Source: Acholeplasma laidlawii_A (lineage in GTDB: Bacteria; Bacillota_I; Bacilli_A; Acholeplasmatales; Acholeplasmataceae). Taken from it: a stretch of DNA of 64,000 nucleotides. The translations under genes were made by a program, and so were the position numbers. Below the pieces are notes generated by a model, which did no database searches, was not told where the DNA came from, and saw nothing but the letters and a program-made list of their open reading frames with translations. Of this stretch, positions 49,586 through 58,841 are shown in pieces (the first letter of the stretch is position 1; every line of letters begins with the position of its first letter). Where the stretch lies: NCBI RefSeq assembly GCF_030166555.2, contig NZ_CP126461.2. One strand, written 5' to 3'.

Positions 49586-50920
49586 ATGGATATACTTAAT
49601 ATTAGTTTTGCTATTTTAATATCCAGCGTTTTTTCATATTTTTATATCAGAATATATTCAAAATATTTTGTTTTAAGAGCGCACTATTATATCGGTTTTA
49701 TTATATTCTTACTTACGATATTTGTTCAATTCATCACCGTCTTACCATTTGGATTAAGTGTCGGCTATTTAGGTTTATTATCTTTCATAACTTACCCACT
49801 CGCCTTATCACTGGTCTATAAAACAAACATCTTTAATATAACTTTTTTATCCTTTAATGCAATCCTTAAAATCTATGTAGACTTTATATTCTTTTCAAGT
49901 TTATTTGCTCTTATTGAGCAAAATCAGTTAACACTTACCTGGATATATAGTTCTAATTATTATCATTTAAGCCAAGCACTTGCATATACTGTTTCCTTAA
50001 TTTTGCTACTTCTTTTTGATGCTAAACTTTTATATGATAAACTTAAAGACTTCTTTTCTCAACGTAGTAACTTATTACTCATTATATCTATTCAAGTAAT
50101 TTTAATAATCAATCTAATTTGGATGAGTGCAACCACCGAAGTGCTTCCATTTAGATGGTATAACATTATCTTATTATTACTTGCATTTAGTGTAGACGGT
50201 ATCTATCTACTACTTAGATTGTTTACTGCTAACTCTACTTACTTTAGTGTGTTTAAGACACATACGGATACTTTAAGGAAACAACTAAGCTATCAACTAG
50301 ATCACTATAAAGTCTTTGAAAACCAAACTCAAGAACTACTACGCTTTAAGCATGACTATCATAAAGTCTTAAACTCTATTGCCACTCTAGCTGATAGAGG
50401 CGACTTGGATTCCATTAAACATATTGTAAGTGACTCTAATATGGAACTTGATAGTCTTCAAATTAACTATAATAAATATTCAAATAATCTCGTATATGAT
50501 GCACTCTTAAATGACTATAGAAAGCGATTTGTAGCTATTGGAGCAAATTTTGAATCGATTTTCTATATTAACTTTAGTTTAGACATTTCAGAAATAAATA
50601 TGATTAAGCTATTTTATAATATTTTAGAAAATGCTTATGAAGCCTTACTACACGTGGAAGATACGACCAAGCGTTTAATCAAGATAGATAGTGAACGCAT
50701 AGATGCATACATTAAAGTATCTTTTGTTAATACTATGAACGCTGAATTTTCTAGTCTTAACCTAAAATCGACAAAAGCTGATAAACTCCAACATGGCTTT
50801 GGTGCTTCTATCATTGATAAGATTTTGATTCAATATAAAGGTTTTTCAAATCGCTACACTACAAGTGATAATGGTGTAGATTATTATCACTTAGAGATAT
50901 TCTTACCCGTTATGAACTAA
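49586..50920 (+). CDS. GHKL sensor histidine kinase (AgrC/ComD type)
   Basis: A 444-residue kinase with about six membrane segments in residues 1-215. A coiled linker follows, then the phospho-acceptor region F-K-H-D-Y-H-K-V near 258 with the H-D-x-x-x/H box of this class. The GHKL ATPase has N-box N-I-L-E-N-A-Y-E-A near 345 and G-box H-G-F-G-A-S near 405. This architecture usually senses secreted peptides, but no AgrB/AgrD-like pair is visible nearby. Membrane or lipid-state sensing is equally possible. Confidence 0.87.
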   Translation: MDILNISFAILISSVFSYFYIRIYSKYFVLRAHYYIGFIIFLLTIFVQFITVLPFGLSVGYLGLLSFITYPLALSLVYKTNIFNITFLSFNAILKIYVDFIFFSSLFALIEQNQLTLTWIYSSNYYHLSQALAYTVSLILLLLFDAKLLYDKLKDFFSQRSNLLLIISIQVILIINLIWMSATTEVLPFRWYNIILLLLAFSVDGIYLLLRLFTANSTYFSVFKTHTDTLRKQLSYQLDHYKVFENQTQELLRFKHDYHKVLNSIATLADRGDLDSIKHIVSDSNMELDSLQINYNKYSNNLVYDALLNDYRKRFVAIGANFESIFYINFSLDISEINMIKLFYNILENAYEALLHVEDTTKRLIKIDSERIDAYIKVSFVNTMNAEFSSLNLKSTKADKLQHGFGASIIDKILIQYKGFSNRYTTSDNGVDYYHLEIFLPVMN

Positions 50921-50922
50921 GC

Positions 50923-51705
50923 TCATTTTTTAGGTGGTAGTGGGAAGAAGATTGATGTTTTACTTGCGTATGCTTGATATGCCAAATTCGTTTTATATTT
51001 CTTTTCAAGTAATGGAACACCTGTTACATAAAGTAATAAATATGTAATAATTAACGGACTTATAAGTCCTATAAAACTTATAATATTCATTGTTCCTAAT
51101 GTAGCAATACCAATTCCCCACCACAGGGTAGCTTCCCCAAAATAATTAGGGTGTCTGGAAAACTTCCAGACATTTTTTTGCATAATTTTTCCTTTATTTG
51201 AAGGATCTTTTTTAAATCTTTGTAGTGAGTGATCTGCAAGAACTTCAAAGATAAAACCAATAAAGAATATCATAGAACCAAGGGATATAAGTATAATACT
51301 TACTATATCAAATGTCTTATTGGATATTAAATTTGTCAAGATGATTGGTGATGCTATGATATAACTAAATATGGACTGTGTCAAGAAAACATATAATAAG
51401 GCTTTTAACTTTACATGTGTTTTCCATCTTTTTCTAAAGTTTTGATATCTAAAATCTTCTTCTTTGTTAAAGTTTCTTTTAAACAGATATAAAGATAACC
51501 TTAAGCCCCAAATAATTGTTAGTCCTGTAACAATTAAGCCTGTGATCGTATATTGATCACCAAGTATGAGTGAAGATACTGCACTTACTACGATTCCCAT
51601 TCCCCAAGCTATATCTACTAAGCCGTTATTCTTTTTAATTTGGGCAATGACATACCAAATTAGAAAGTATGCTAGTAAGATAAGATAAATATATAAATAA
51701 TTCAT
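50923..51705 (-). CDS. DUF1295 membrane protein (steroid 5-alpha-reductase-like)
   Basis: A 260-residue protein with about six to seven membrane segments. It shows the DUF1295/3-oxo-5-alpha-steroid dehydrogenase signature D-I-A-W-G near 31, F-R-Y-Q-N-F-R near 84 and F-S-R-H-P-N-Y-F-G-E near 182-191, followed by the P-L-L-E-K-K-Y motif. The family reduces or modifies lipid double bonds with NAD(P)H; the substrate here is unknown. It overlaps the FakA-FakB fusion gene by one base. Confidence 0.85.
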   Translation of the reverse strand: MNYLYIYLILLAYFLIWYVIAQIKKNNGLVDIAWGMGIVVSAVSSLILGDQYTITGLIVTGLTIIWGLRLSLYLFKRNFNKEEDFRYQNFRKRWKTHVKLKALLYVFLTQSIFSYIIASPIILTNLISNKTFDIVSIILISLGSMIFFIGFIFEVLADHSLQRFKKDPSNKGKIMQKNVWKFSRHPNYFGEATLWWGIGIATLGTMNIISFIGLISPLIITYLLLYVTGVPLLEKKYKTNLAYQAYASKTSIFFPLPPKK

Positions 51706-53477
51706 TATAAATCCTTTCTAATCAATCCGATTGCTATAGAGTTTAACCCTGAGTTCATAGCAATAATAGATGATATTTCCCCTACATATACCGGTGCTTT
51801 ACCAATCTTTTTAATAATTTGTGTCTTTATCTTTTCTGCTAGTTTTAAATTAGATACATGAACAATTGCGTAATTTTCAATACCTGATGTCTTGTGTATG
51901 CGATCTACCATGTTAACAAGTTTATTAATATTACGTTTTTGACCAATCGTTTTTGATAATACAACACCTTCACCCGCATCATTAATAGATACAATAGGTT
52001 TTAGTTTTAATAACTTACCTAAAGTACCCAGGCTCTTTTTGATTCTACCACTTTGTACCATGTTGTCTAAGGTATCTACGTGAACCAATATTTTAGTATT
52101 TTTAACTAATTTATTTACTTTTAATTTGATGTCTTCAAAAGGCATTTTTTGTTCCATCATTTTAGCAACTTCATAAACAATCAAACCTTCTGAGACGCTA
52201 TTTTGTTTGGTATCGATGAGTAATACATCTTTATCTTTATATCCTTCAAGAGCTTTGGTAAATAAGTTATGTATACCACTCATTTTTGAAGATACGGTTA
52301 AGATGATTAATTTTTTATAGTGCTTTAATAAAAAATTAATCTGTGCATCGATTTCTTTAATACTCGGTGTAAATGATGTAGGAAACTTTTCATGCTTACT
52401 GATGTAGTGGAAGAGTTGGTGGTTATTAATTGTTAATTTATCGTAATAGACTATATCATTAAAGTTGATACCAATTGGATAGACATGTATAGGGTGACTA
52501 TCAACAAATATTTTAGGTAAATCAGCAATTGAATCAGTTAGTATACAAATCTCATTATCCCTTGCCTGTGTAGCTTGGTATTGTTTTCTCATATCATCTA
52601 CTTTAGATTCTAAGATTTGTCCAAGCAGACTTAATTTTTCTACGATGATCTCGGGGTGATTGGTGTGTAAGTGTACACGTTTAAGTCGCTTAGTTTCTCC
52701 AATTACTAATGAATCCCCTAATTGATCAAGTAGTTCTTTTAATGTGTGCTTATCCGTTGTTGTTTGAAGTAGTACCTCTGTACAATAACGATAAGTAATA
52801 TCCATATGATCATGTTCAATGGTTTCAGGTTCTTCAAAACTTATTGATGGTTCTATAACATCCTTTGTAACTCTATTAGTAATGCTTTGTAGAAAGCCTT
52901 CTACAAAGAGTGTAAACCCAAGTGCCCCTGCATCTACTACACCAAATGTTTTTAGAACTTCAAGTTCTGACTTTGTTTGTTCAAGTGCCATGTTAAGTTC
53001 TTGGATGATATATTCTACATATGCTTCTATATTATCAATTGGTTGTTTAGTGTTTTTTAGTGTTTCACTTAGCTTACGCATCAACGTTACCATAGTGCCT
53101 TCAACTGGTTCATTTATGGCCTTGTATGCATGTATCACACCGGATTCAATTCTTCTAATGAATTCAGGATAATCTATAGTTTGATGTGCTTTTGTAAGAC
53201 CATATAGAAATTGAGAAAAGATTAAACCTGAGTTTCCACGTGACCCGATTAGTGCAGCATCTACTAAGGATTCCAGTGTTTCATCAATGGTGTTACCCAA
53301 TTTAGTCTGTTCAATGATTGATTTCATTAAAGCACTTAAATTATTTCCTGTATCTTGATCTTGGACGGGAAATACATTTAATTGATTTAATGTATCCTTT
53401 TTTTCTATTACTCTTTTAGCACCCTGAATTAAAGCATCATACATACTTTTATTTTCAATCATTTGAAATTCATTCAT
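51705..53477 (-). CDS. Fatty acid kinase fusion: DAK2 (FakA) + DegV (FakB)
   Basis: A 590-residue two-module protein. Residues 1-200 are a DhaL/DAK2 kinase domain with the Mg-ATP motif P-V-Q-D-Q-D-T-G-N-N (37-46) and G-S-R-G-N-S-G near 78-84. Residues about 225-300 match the FakA middle domain (Y-C-T-E-V, G-D-S-L-V-I-G, V-H-L-H-T-N). Instead of the FakA C-terminal domain, residues 309-590 are a DegV domain (I-L-T-D-S, S-F-T-P-S, S-S-K-M-S-G). Separate FakA and FakB phosphorylate fatty acids for phospholipid synthesis; here both are in one chain. It ends in a stop overlapping the DUF1295 start. Confidence 0.88.
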   Translation of the reverse strand: MNEFQMIENKSMYDALIQGAKRVIEKKDTLNQLNVFPVQDQDTGNNLSALMKSIIEQTKLGNTIDETLESLVDAALIGSRGNSGLIFSQFLYGLTKAHQTIDYPEFIRRIESGVIHAYKAINEPVEGTMVTLMRKLSETLKNTKQPIDNIEAYVEYIIQELNMALEQTKSELEVLKTFGVVDAGALGFTLFVEGFLQSITNRVTKDVIEPSISFEEPETIEHDHMDITYRYCTEVLLQTTTDKHTLKELLDQLGDSLVIGETKRLKRVHLHTNHPEIIVEKLSLLGQILESKVDDMRKQYQATQARDNEICILTDSIADLPKIFVDSHPIHVYPIGINFNDIVYYDKLTINNHQLFHYISKHEKFPTSFTPSIKEIDAQINFLLKHYKKLIILTVSSKMSGIHNLFTKALEGYKDKDVLLIDTKQNSVSEGLIVYEVAKMMEQKMPFEDIKLKVNKLVKNTKILVHVDTLDNMVQSGRIKKSLGTLGKLLKLKPIVSINDAGEGVVLSKTIGQKRNINKLVNMVDRIHKTSGIENYAIVHVSNLKLAEKIKTQIIKKIGKAPVYVGEISSIIAMNSGLNSIAIGLIRKDL

Positions 53478-53881
53478 TTTTCGAAGAACCTCCTATATAC
53501 GACATAGGTTATTATACTTGTTACTAAAGTTAGGGATGTCCCCCAAATTAAGTCAATGACAACAATAAGTAGTGGGAAGTCTTTCATAGTGGCATAGTTA
53601 GTTAAATCATATGCTCCGTATGTAGCAAACCCATAAATGAGTGCGTGAATTATGGTTTTTTTAAATGATTTTTCTTTAATTCCAGGTTTTAATACTAGTA
53701 CGAGTAGCCCTATAACAAATGCTATATAGAATATAACTGCAGGAACTAGTTTAAACTCATTACTAATTAAATGACCTAACTCTTCTTTGTATAGGTCTTT
53801 TGAAAGTACACCTAACCAGAGTAAATCAATTAATAAAAAGACGATAGTTGCAATAATAAATAAAATAACATTCTTCTTCAT
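53474..53881 (-). CDS. DUF2177 membrane protein
   Basis: A 135-residue protein with four membrane segments. The family pattern is D-L-L-W-L-G near residue 19, A-L-I-Y-G-F-A-T-Y-G-A-Y-D-L-T-N-Y-A-T near 81-99 and I-D-L-I-W-G near 109. It overlaps the downstream kinase fusion by 4 bases. In several Proteobacteria DUF2177 genes lie with DUF1295 and photolyase genes in light- or singlet-oxygen-responsive clusters; the same three occur here within 4.5 kb. Biochemical function unknown. Confidence 0.82.
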   Translation of the reverse strand: MKKNVILFIIATIVFLLIDLLWLGVLSKDLYKEELGHLISNEFKLVPAVIFYIAFVIGLLVLVLKPGIKEKSFKKTIIHALIYGFATYGAYDLTNYATMKDFPLLIVVIDLIWGTSLTLVTSIITYVVYRRFFEK

Positions 53882-53985
53882 TTAGACACTCCTTTTCATT
53901 ACTTGACTAAAGTATACGCCTTTTGATTAAATAAATTTTCTTGATGTTACAAAATGTCGTTTTTTTGTAACCAAATGTAAAAAAA

Positions 53986-54005
53986 GACCACTTCATGAAG
54001 TGATC
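53986..54005 (-). terminator. Terminator after photolyase
   Basis: On the minus strand GATCACTTCATGAAGTGGTC, nearly self-complementary, is followed by seven Ts, just past the photolyase stop. Confidence 0.75.
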
Positions 54006-54006
54006 T

Positions 54007-55383
54007 CTATAGTTTATTAACATATTCTAGGTAAGATTTTATATCGAATTTTCGAATTAAACCCTGTTCATTCATGTATCTTAATTTACCAAATATAGCA
54101 CGTTCTTGCCAAGCTCTATCATGTTTACCAAAATTCCATGCAATATTACCATAAGAGTTTGGATTTCTTCCATCGATAAAATATTTATTATTTAAGTGGA
54201 CAATGATTTGGTAGGCATCTTTCATAGATCCTGACCATTCCATAATTTTTTTTGCCCAATACATTCTTAAGTAGTTAGCCATAAAGCCTGTAATACGTGC
54301 TTCTTTCATAGCTGCATTAAAATAAATATCATGAGTTTTACTAAATTCTATCTCATCTAAACTATAGATATGAATTCTTATGTCTTTATCATGCTCATGC
54401 ATCGTTTCATATGCCCAAGCTTCTGTCATATATTCAAATCGATCATACTCATTAATATAAGTAACAAAGTTATATGCAAGAGATCTTCTAACCACTAATT
54501 GTTCGATAAAGCCTTCTGACATTTCAGGGTAGAGTTTATAGTATGGATGATCGTAAAGCATACGTAATATTTCTTGATCAGATACTTGTCCGAATTGTAG
54601 ATACATCGACATATAAGATTGTATATGTAGTGCAGGATCAGATCTTTTATCATAATCTTTAAGCAGTTGGTTAAAGAAGTATTCTAAATGTTTATAGGCT
54701 TCTTTTCTACCACCTTTAAATTTATGATAGGGTTTAACACTTATATCAATTGGTAGTTTATTCACTATATCTGCTATATTTGAAAGATTTAGTGGTTCGT
54801 GAATTTGGATTTTTGATAAATTATCTAATCTAGATAATTCTTTATAATCCATATATTGATGTAATTTTTCCATCACTTTGGGTCTAATTACATAGGCACC
54901 ATAAGCAGCTTTTGGATATAATGCTTCAACTGGTATGATAAGATCAGACTCTACTTGAATAATGTCTATGACATATGTATCCTTTATGAGTTTATAGACT
55001 TCATTTCTCATATGTCTTTGAGGTTTTAAATATCCTCTATCCATAATGATCGTATCCACATCTTCTAAATAAGGTTTGATATTATCTGTTAGTTTCCCAA
55101 TACTAAGCTCAAAGTGAATGTTTTCTTTACAACAATCTTCCTGAATTTCTTTTAGTCCTTCTAGCATAAATGTATAGTGTCTAAGGTTTGCATCTGGGTA
55201 GTTTGGTAGTATATTAAACCATACAATTAATGGTAGTCTCTTCTTATTAGCAAGTTCTATGGCATAATTTAAGGCATGGTTATACTGGATGCGCATCGAT
55301 TGCTGCATCCAGTATAAAATGAACTTACCGTTATTTTTTGTGTTATGTTCTAAAATCTGTTTAACTCTATCATTGTGTATCAT
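54007..55383 (-). CDS. phr: Class II CPD photolyase
   Basis: It repairs cyclobutane pyrimidine dimers with blue light and FADH. The 458-residue protein has the class II N terminus I-L-Y-W-M-Q-Q-S-M-R near 22-31. The C-terminal FAD region includes L-R-M-Y-W-A-K-K-I near 372. D-G-R-N-P-N-S-Y near 402 and E-R-A-I-F-G-K-L-R-Y-M-N near 428-440 are diagnostic for class II. The length is normal. It lies 8 bases after asnS in the same direction, but probably also has its own promoter. Confidence 0.93.
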   Translation of the reverse strand: MIHNDRVKQILEHNTKNNGKFILYWMQQSMRIQYNHALNYAIELANKKRLPLIVWFNILPNYPDANLRHYTFMLEGLKEIQEDCCKENIHFELSIGKLTDNIKPYLEDVDTIIMDRGYLKPQRHMRNEVYKLIKDTYVIDIIQVESDLIIPVEALYPKAAYGAYVIRPKVMEKLHQYMDYKELSRLDNLSKIQIHEPLNLSNIADIVNKLPIDISVKPYHKFKGGRKEAYKHLEYFFNQLLKDYDKRSDPALHIQSYMSMYLQFGQVSDQEILRMLYDHPYYKLYPEMSEGFIEQLVVRRSLAYNFVTYINEYDRFEYMTEAWAYETMHEHDKDIRIHIYSLDEIEFSKTHDIYFNAAMKEARITGFMANYLRMYWAKKIMEWSGSMKDAYQIIVHLNNKYFIDGRNPNSYGNIAWNFGKHDRAWQERAIFGKLRYMNEQGLIRKFDIKSYLEYVNKL

Positions 55384-55391
55384 AGTTTTAA

Positions 55392-56783
55392 TTAAAATAA
55401 TATATTTTTAGGTGTTCTAGGGAATGGTATAACATCTCTAATATTTTCTACACCAGTTACATAGATTAAGTATCTTTCAAAGCCTAATCCAAAACCAGAT
55501 GTTTGAACACCACCATAACGTCTAAGGTCTAAATACCAATCAAGATCTTTAATAGGTACATGCATCTCTTCCATACGTTTAAGTAAAACATCTAATCTTT
55601 CTTCTCTTTGAGATCCGCCCACTAATTCACCTGAACCAGGTACTAATAGGTCTACTGCAGCAACCGTTTTTTGATCATCATTTAATCTCATATAAAATGC
55701 TTTAATATCTTTTGGCCAGTCTGTTACAAACACTGGACCATGAAATGCTTTTTCTGTTAGATATCTTTCATGTTCTTTGGCTAAGTCTTCACCATGTTTT
55801 GGTTGATTTTCAAATTTATGGTTTGACTTTATTAAGATATTAATAGCTTCTTCATGTGTAATACGTTTAAATGATGAGTTTAGAAGATTATCTAACTTGG
55901 TTAATAATCCTTTTTCTACAAATTTATCAAAGAATTGCATTTCTTCTTTTGCATGTTCTAGGACATAAGATGTAACATATTTCACCATACGTTCAATAAG
56001 TTCCATATTGTCATTTAAGTCTGCAAATGCAATCTCTGGTTCAATCATCCAAAACTCTGATGCATGGGTTGTAGTATTAGAGTTTTCCGCTCTAAATGTT
56101 GGACCAAAGGTATAGATATTTCTAAATGCGTGAGCATAAGCTTCACCTTCTAATTGTCCTGTAACGGTTAGGTTAGCTTCTCTGCCAAAAAAATCTTTAC
56201 TATAATCAATTGTTGAGTCTTCATTTCTAGGCGGCTTATTCATGTCTAGTGTAGTTACTTTAAACATGGCTCCTGCACCTTCACCATCGTTTGCAGTTAA
56301 AATCGGTGTATGTACATAGACAAAATCTTGTTCTTGGAAGAATTTGTGAATGGCGTAAGCCGCAATACTCCTAACTCTAAAAACTGCAGAGAATAAATTT
56401 GTTCTTGGGCGAAGATGTGCAACTTCTCTTAAAAATTCTCTTGTATGGCGTTTTGGTTGGATTGGATAGTTTTCACCTGCATCGCCTAATAGTTTCACTT
56501 CTAGTGCTTTAATTTCAAATGGCTGGCTTCTATCTGGTGTTAAAACAAGTGTACCTACAACTTCAATAGAAGCGCCCACAGATAAACGTGTCACTGCATC
56601 AAAATCTTTAGTTGTCGCTCTTTCATATACCACTTGAATGTTTTCAAAAAAACTACCGTCATTTAAGTTAATAAACCCAAATTCTTTTTGATCGCGGTGG
56701 TTTCTAATCCACCCCTTTAATATAACTTCTTGATCTGCATATTGTGCAGGATCTTTATATATTGTTCTAATTGTTAAATCCAT
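55392..56783 (-). CDS. asnS: Asparaginyl-tRNA synthetase
   Basis: It charges tRNA-Asn. The 463-residue class IIb enzyme has an N-terminal OB-fold (V-I-L-K-G-W-I-R-N-H-R near 21), motif 2 around T-F-R-A-E-N-S near 226-232 and motif 3 G-F-G-L-G-F-E-R-Y near 437. E-F-W-M-I-E-P-E identifies the Asn/Asp group, and the N-S-N-T-T-H region favours Asn. AAAGGAG precedes the ATG. Expression is under the T-box leader directly upstream, with AAC as the apparent specifier codon. Confidence 0.95.
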   Translation of the reverse strand: MDLTIRTIYKDPAQYADQEVILKGWIRNHRDQKEFGFINLNDGSFFENIQVVYERATTKDFDAVTRLSVGASIEVVGTLVLTPDRSQPFEIKALEVKLLGDAGENYPIQPKRHTREFLREVAHLRPRTNLFSAVFRVRSIAAYAIHKFFQEQDFVYVHTPILTANDGEGAGAMFKVTTLDMNKPPRNEDSTIDYSKDFFGREANLTVTGQLEGEAYAHAFRNIYTFGPTFRAENSNTTTHASEFWMIEPEIAFADLNDNMELIERMVKYVTSYVLEHAKEEMQFFDKFVEKGLLTKLDNLLNSSFKRITHEEAINILIKSNHKFENQPKHGEDLAKEHERYLTEKAFHGPVFVTDWPKDIKAFYMRLNDDQKTVAAVDLLVPGSGELVGGSQREERLDVLLKRMEEMHVPIKDLDWYLDLRRYGGVQTSGFGLGFERYLIYVTGVENIRDVIPFPRTPKNILF

Positions 56784-56795
56784 AAGTTTTCTCCT

Positions 56796-57069
56796 TTTAT
56801 AATAATAAAGTCCTTAGACTAAAATTTAGTCTAAGGACGATTAATCGCGGTACCACCTTAGTTCTAGATCAAGAAACTTAATCTAGCGCTCATTTTGCTT
56901 ATATAACGGATAAGCAATCCGTACAGTTCTACTAACATTTACATGTGTTCTTCTGTCTCTAAAAAGTGTTATTTCAAATCAGCATATGTGTTAATTTTCA
57001 CCAACCATTAACTCTCTTAAACATATCGTCTGTTTTACTCTTCTTTTTTATGATGTATATGAAGTTTCT
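56796..57069 (-). promoter_or_regulatory. T-box riboswitch of asnS
   Basis: On the minus strand TAAGGTGGTACCGCG (56846-56860) is the canonical T-box bulge sequence. A terminator GTCCTTAGACT...AGTCTAAGGAC (56810-56838) and T-rich tail follow it. Upstream Stem I features (AAGAGAG, GGTTGGTGAAAA) lead to a specifier loop reading GAAAT-AAC-ACT, where AAC is an Asn codon. A TACAAT box at 57076-57081 gives the start. Uncharged tRNA-Asn should promote antitermination. Confidence 0.92.
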
Positions 57070-57096
57070 ATTACTATTGTATCACTAATTTATAAA

Positions 57097-57234
57097 ATTA
57101 GTCATCATTATTTATATTAGTGAACTACCCACCACTTAACATTATTATGTTTGAAGTGGGGGCTTCCTACCCAAACTAAAGTATTCTTTAGTGTCTCAGT
57201 AGACTATCCCCGTAGTTCCTACGGTTCTAATAAC
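57097..57234 (-). ncRNA. Candidate omega-RNA scaffold and guide, copy 2
   Basis: Same three hairpins as at 16250-16367, with one base change in the first internal spacer. The guide would be the 20 flanking bases reading leftward from 57116, beginning TATAAATAATGATGAC. These are the original end of rmuC and its downstream sequence. Confidence 0.6.
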
Positions 57235-58365
57235 TTATGCTAATCTTTTAACTTTAAGTAGTTCTAAACCCTTATTTCTTATATTGACTGCTGCATTATA
57301 ATCTCGGTCCATATTTTGCCTACAATGCTCACAACTATATATACGTTCACTTAGTTTTAACTCTGTTTTTAAGTGACCACATCTACTACACATTTTACTC
57401 GATGGATACCACTTATCTATTTTAACTAGTGCTTTACCTAATCTGTTTAACTTGTATTCAAGTAAGGTGATAAATTTATACCAACCAAATCTTGAAATCT
57501 GTTTAGCGTAATGTTTGTTACTGGTTGCCATCTGCTTAAGGTCTAGCGTTTCTATACTTACACTATCTGATGTCTTGGCTATCGAATCTGATAGTTTATG
57601 TAAAAAATCTAGACGTTTGTTTGTTATACGTTCATGAAGTATTGCTACTCTATGTTGTTGTTTAAAATAGTTCTTACTTTGATCTTTTTGTTTCTTATGT
57701 GGTTGGTATCTTCTAGATAGGCTTGACTGAAGTCGTCTAAGTTTTTGTTGGTCCAACAGGATACTTTCCGGATAAGCATATCGATTACCTTCACTGTCTA
57801 CATAAAAGTTTGTCATATCAAAATCAAGACCTAAAGTAGTTTTTACTTCATATGGTGTTATGACTGTTTCATAATCTAATAAGATTGAAATGTAATATTT
57901 ACCTGTTTTACTTTTAGATACCGTCACTGATCGTAGTTTATAGTCTTCTGGTATGTGTCTATGTTTCTTTAACTTAACTAAGCCTAGTTTAGGTAATTTT
58001 ATAAATCCATCTAAAACTTTGATATTTCCATTTACTAAGTTTGTCGTATAGCCATAATCTTTCTTTCTTGCTTGAAAGTTAGGAAAACCGGTTTGTTTTG
58101 AAAAGAAAGACTTAAATGCACGTTCTAAATGTAGTTGACGATTGGCTAGTGCCAATGAGTCCACTTCATTTAAGAAACTATAGGTCTCTTTATAACGAGC
58201 TGGTGTATTATATAACATCTCTTTAGTCAATTCATAATGATTCATTTTATCTTCTAGCATTTTATTCCAAATAAAACGACATGCACCAATTGTTTTATGA
58301 ATCAGTATTTTTTGTTCAGTATTTGGGTAAATTCTAAATTTATATGCTATATGCATTTTTTTCAC
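57235..58365 (-). CDS. tnpB: TnpB RNA-guided endonuclease (copy 2)
   Basis: A 376-residue protein from the GTG at 58365, nearly identical to copy 1. The RuvC residues D, E and D and the zinc ribbon C-S-R-C / C-E-H-C are present. The residue before the second ribbon cysteine is Ser here and Cys in copy 1, and G-H-L-K replaces S-H-V-K. It overlaps tnpA by 26 bases. No disabling change is visible, so both copies could be active. Confidence 0.92.
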   Translation of the reverse strand: MKKMHIAYKFRIYPNTEQKILIHKTIGACRFIWNKMLEDKMNHYELTKEMLYNTPARYKETYSFLNEVDSLALANRQLHLERAFKSFFSKQTGFPNFQARKKDYGYTTNLVNGNIKVLDGFIKLPKLGLVKLKKHRHIPEDYKLRSVTVSKSKTGKYYISILLDYETVITPYEVKTTLGLDFDMTNFYVDSEGNRYAYPESILLDQQKLRRLQSSLSRRYQPHKKQKDQSKNYFKQQHRVAILHERITNKRLDFLHKLSDSIAKTSDSVSIETLDLKQMATSNKHYAKQISRFGWYKFITLLEYKLNRLGKALVKIDKWYPSSKMCSRCGHLKTELKLSERIYSCEHCRQNMDRDYNAAVNIRNKGLELLKVKRLA

Positions 58366-58765
58366 GGTCTTCCCCCTGCGTTTCAATGTACTCATTTAAA
58401 ACTTCTATAGGTGCACCACCAGTTGTTAGTAATAAAAAACTTTCACTCCAAAAAGCTTCTTTCCATAAAAATTTCTTAATATTTGGAAATTCATTTTTAA
58501 TTAACCTTGAAGATGCTGATTTATAGGCATTAATAAATTTTGAAATCTCACTATTAGGGTGTGCTGTAAAAAGTATGTGAACATGATCCCTATCATGATT
58601 CCAAGATTGTAAGGAAATATTATAGTTTTTAGATATATTTATATAAATATCTTTGAGTCTGTTGGACATTGTATCATCAAGGACATTTCTTCGATATTTT
58701 ATAACCAAAATAAGATGAAAGTTTAACTTGAATACTGAATGATTATTGTTATCGAATTTCTTCAT
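58340..58765 (-). CDS. tnpA: IS200-type Y1 HUH transposase TnpA (copy 2)
   Basis: A 141-residue transposase with HUH motif D-H-V-H-I-L-F and catalytic tyrosine in V-L-N-E-Y-I-E-T-Q. It differs from copy 1 at scattered positions (for example H-D-R-D for H-D-V-D before the HUH motif). The same AAGGGACGC-type ribosome region precedes the ATG. It appears intact. Confidence 0.93.
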   Translation of the reverse strand: MKKFDNNNHSVFKLNFHLILVIKYRRNVLDDTMSNRLKDIYINISKNYNISLQSWNHDRDHVHILFTAHPNSEISKFINAYKSASSRLIKNEFPNIKKFLWKEAFWSESFLLLTTGGAPIEVLNEYIETQGEDREKNAYSI

Positions 58766-58841
58766 ATTAGAGCGTCCCTTAACTTGTATACTGAATATTT
58801 TATTTACTATATTTTATCATAAAATACTATAAAAAATCAAT

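Noticed and set aside
52819..53172. 117-residue plus-strand frame inside the FakA-FakB fusion
   Set aside because: Antisense shadow; serine/threonine-rich low-complexity translation typical of opposite-strand frames.
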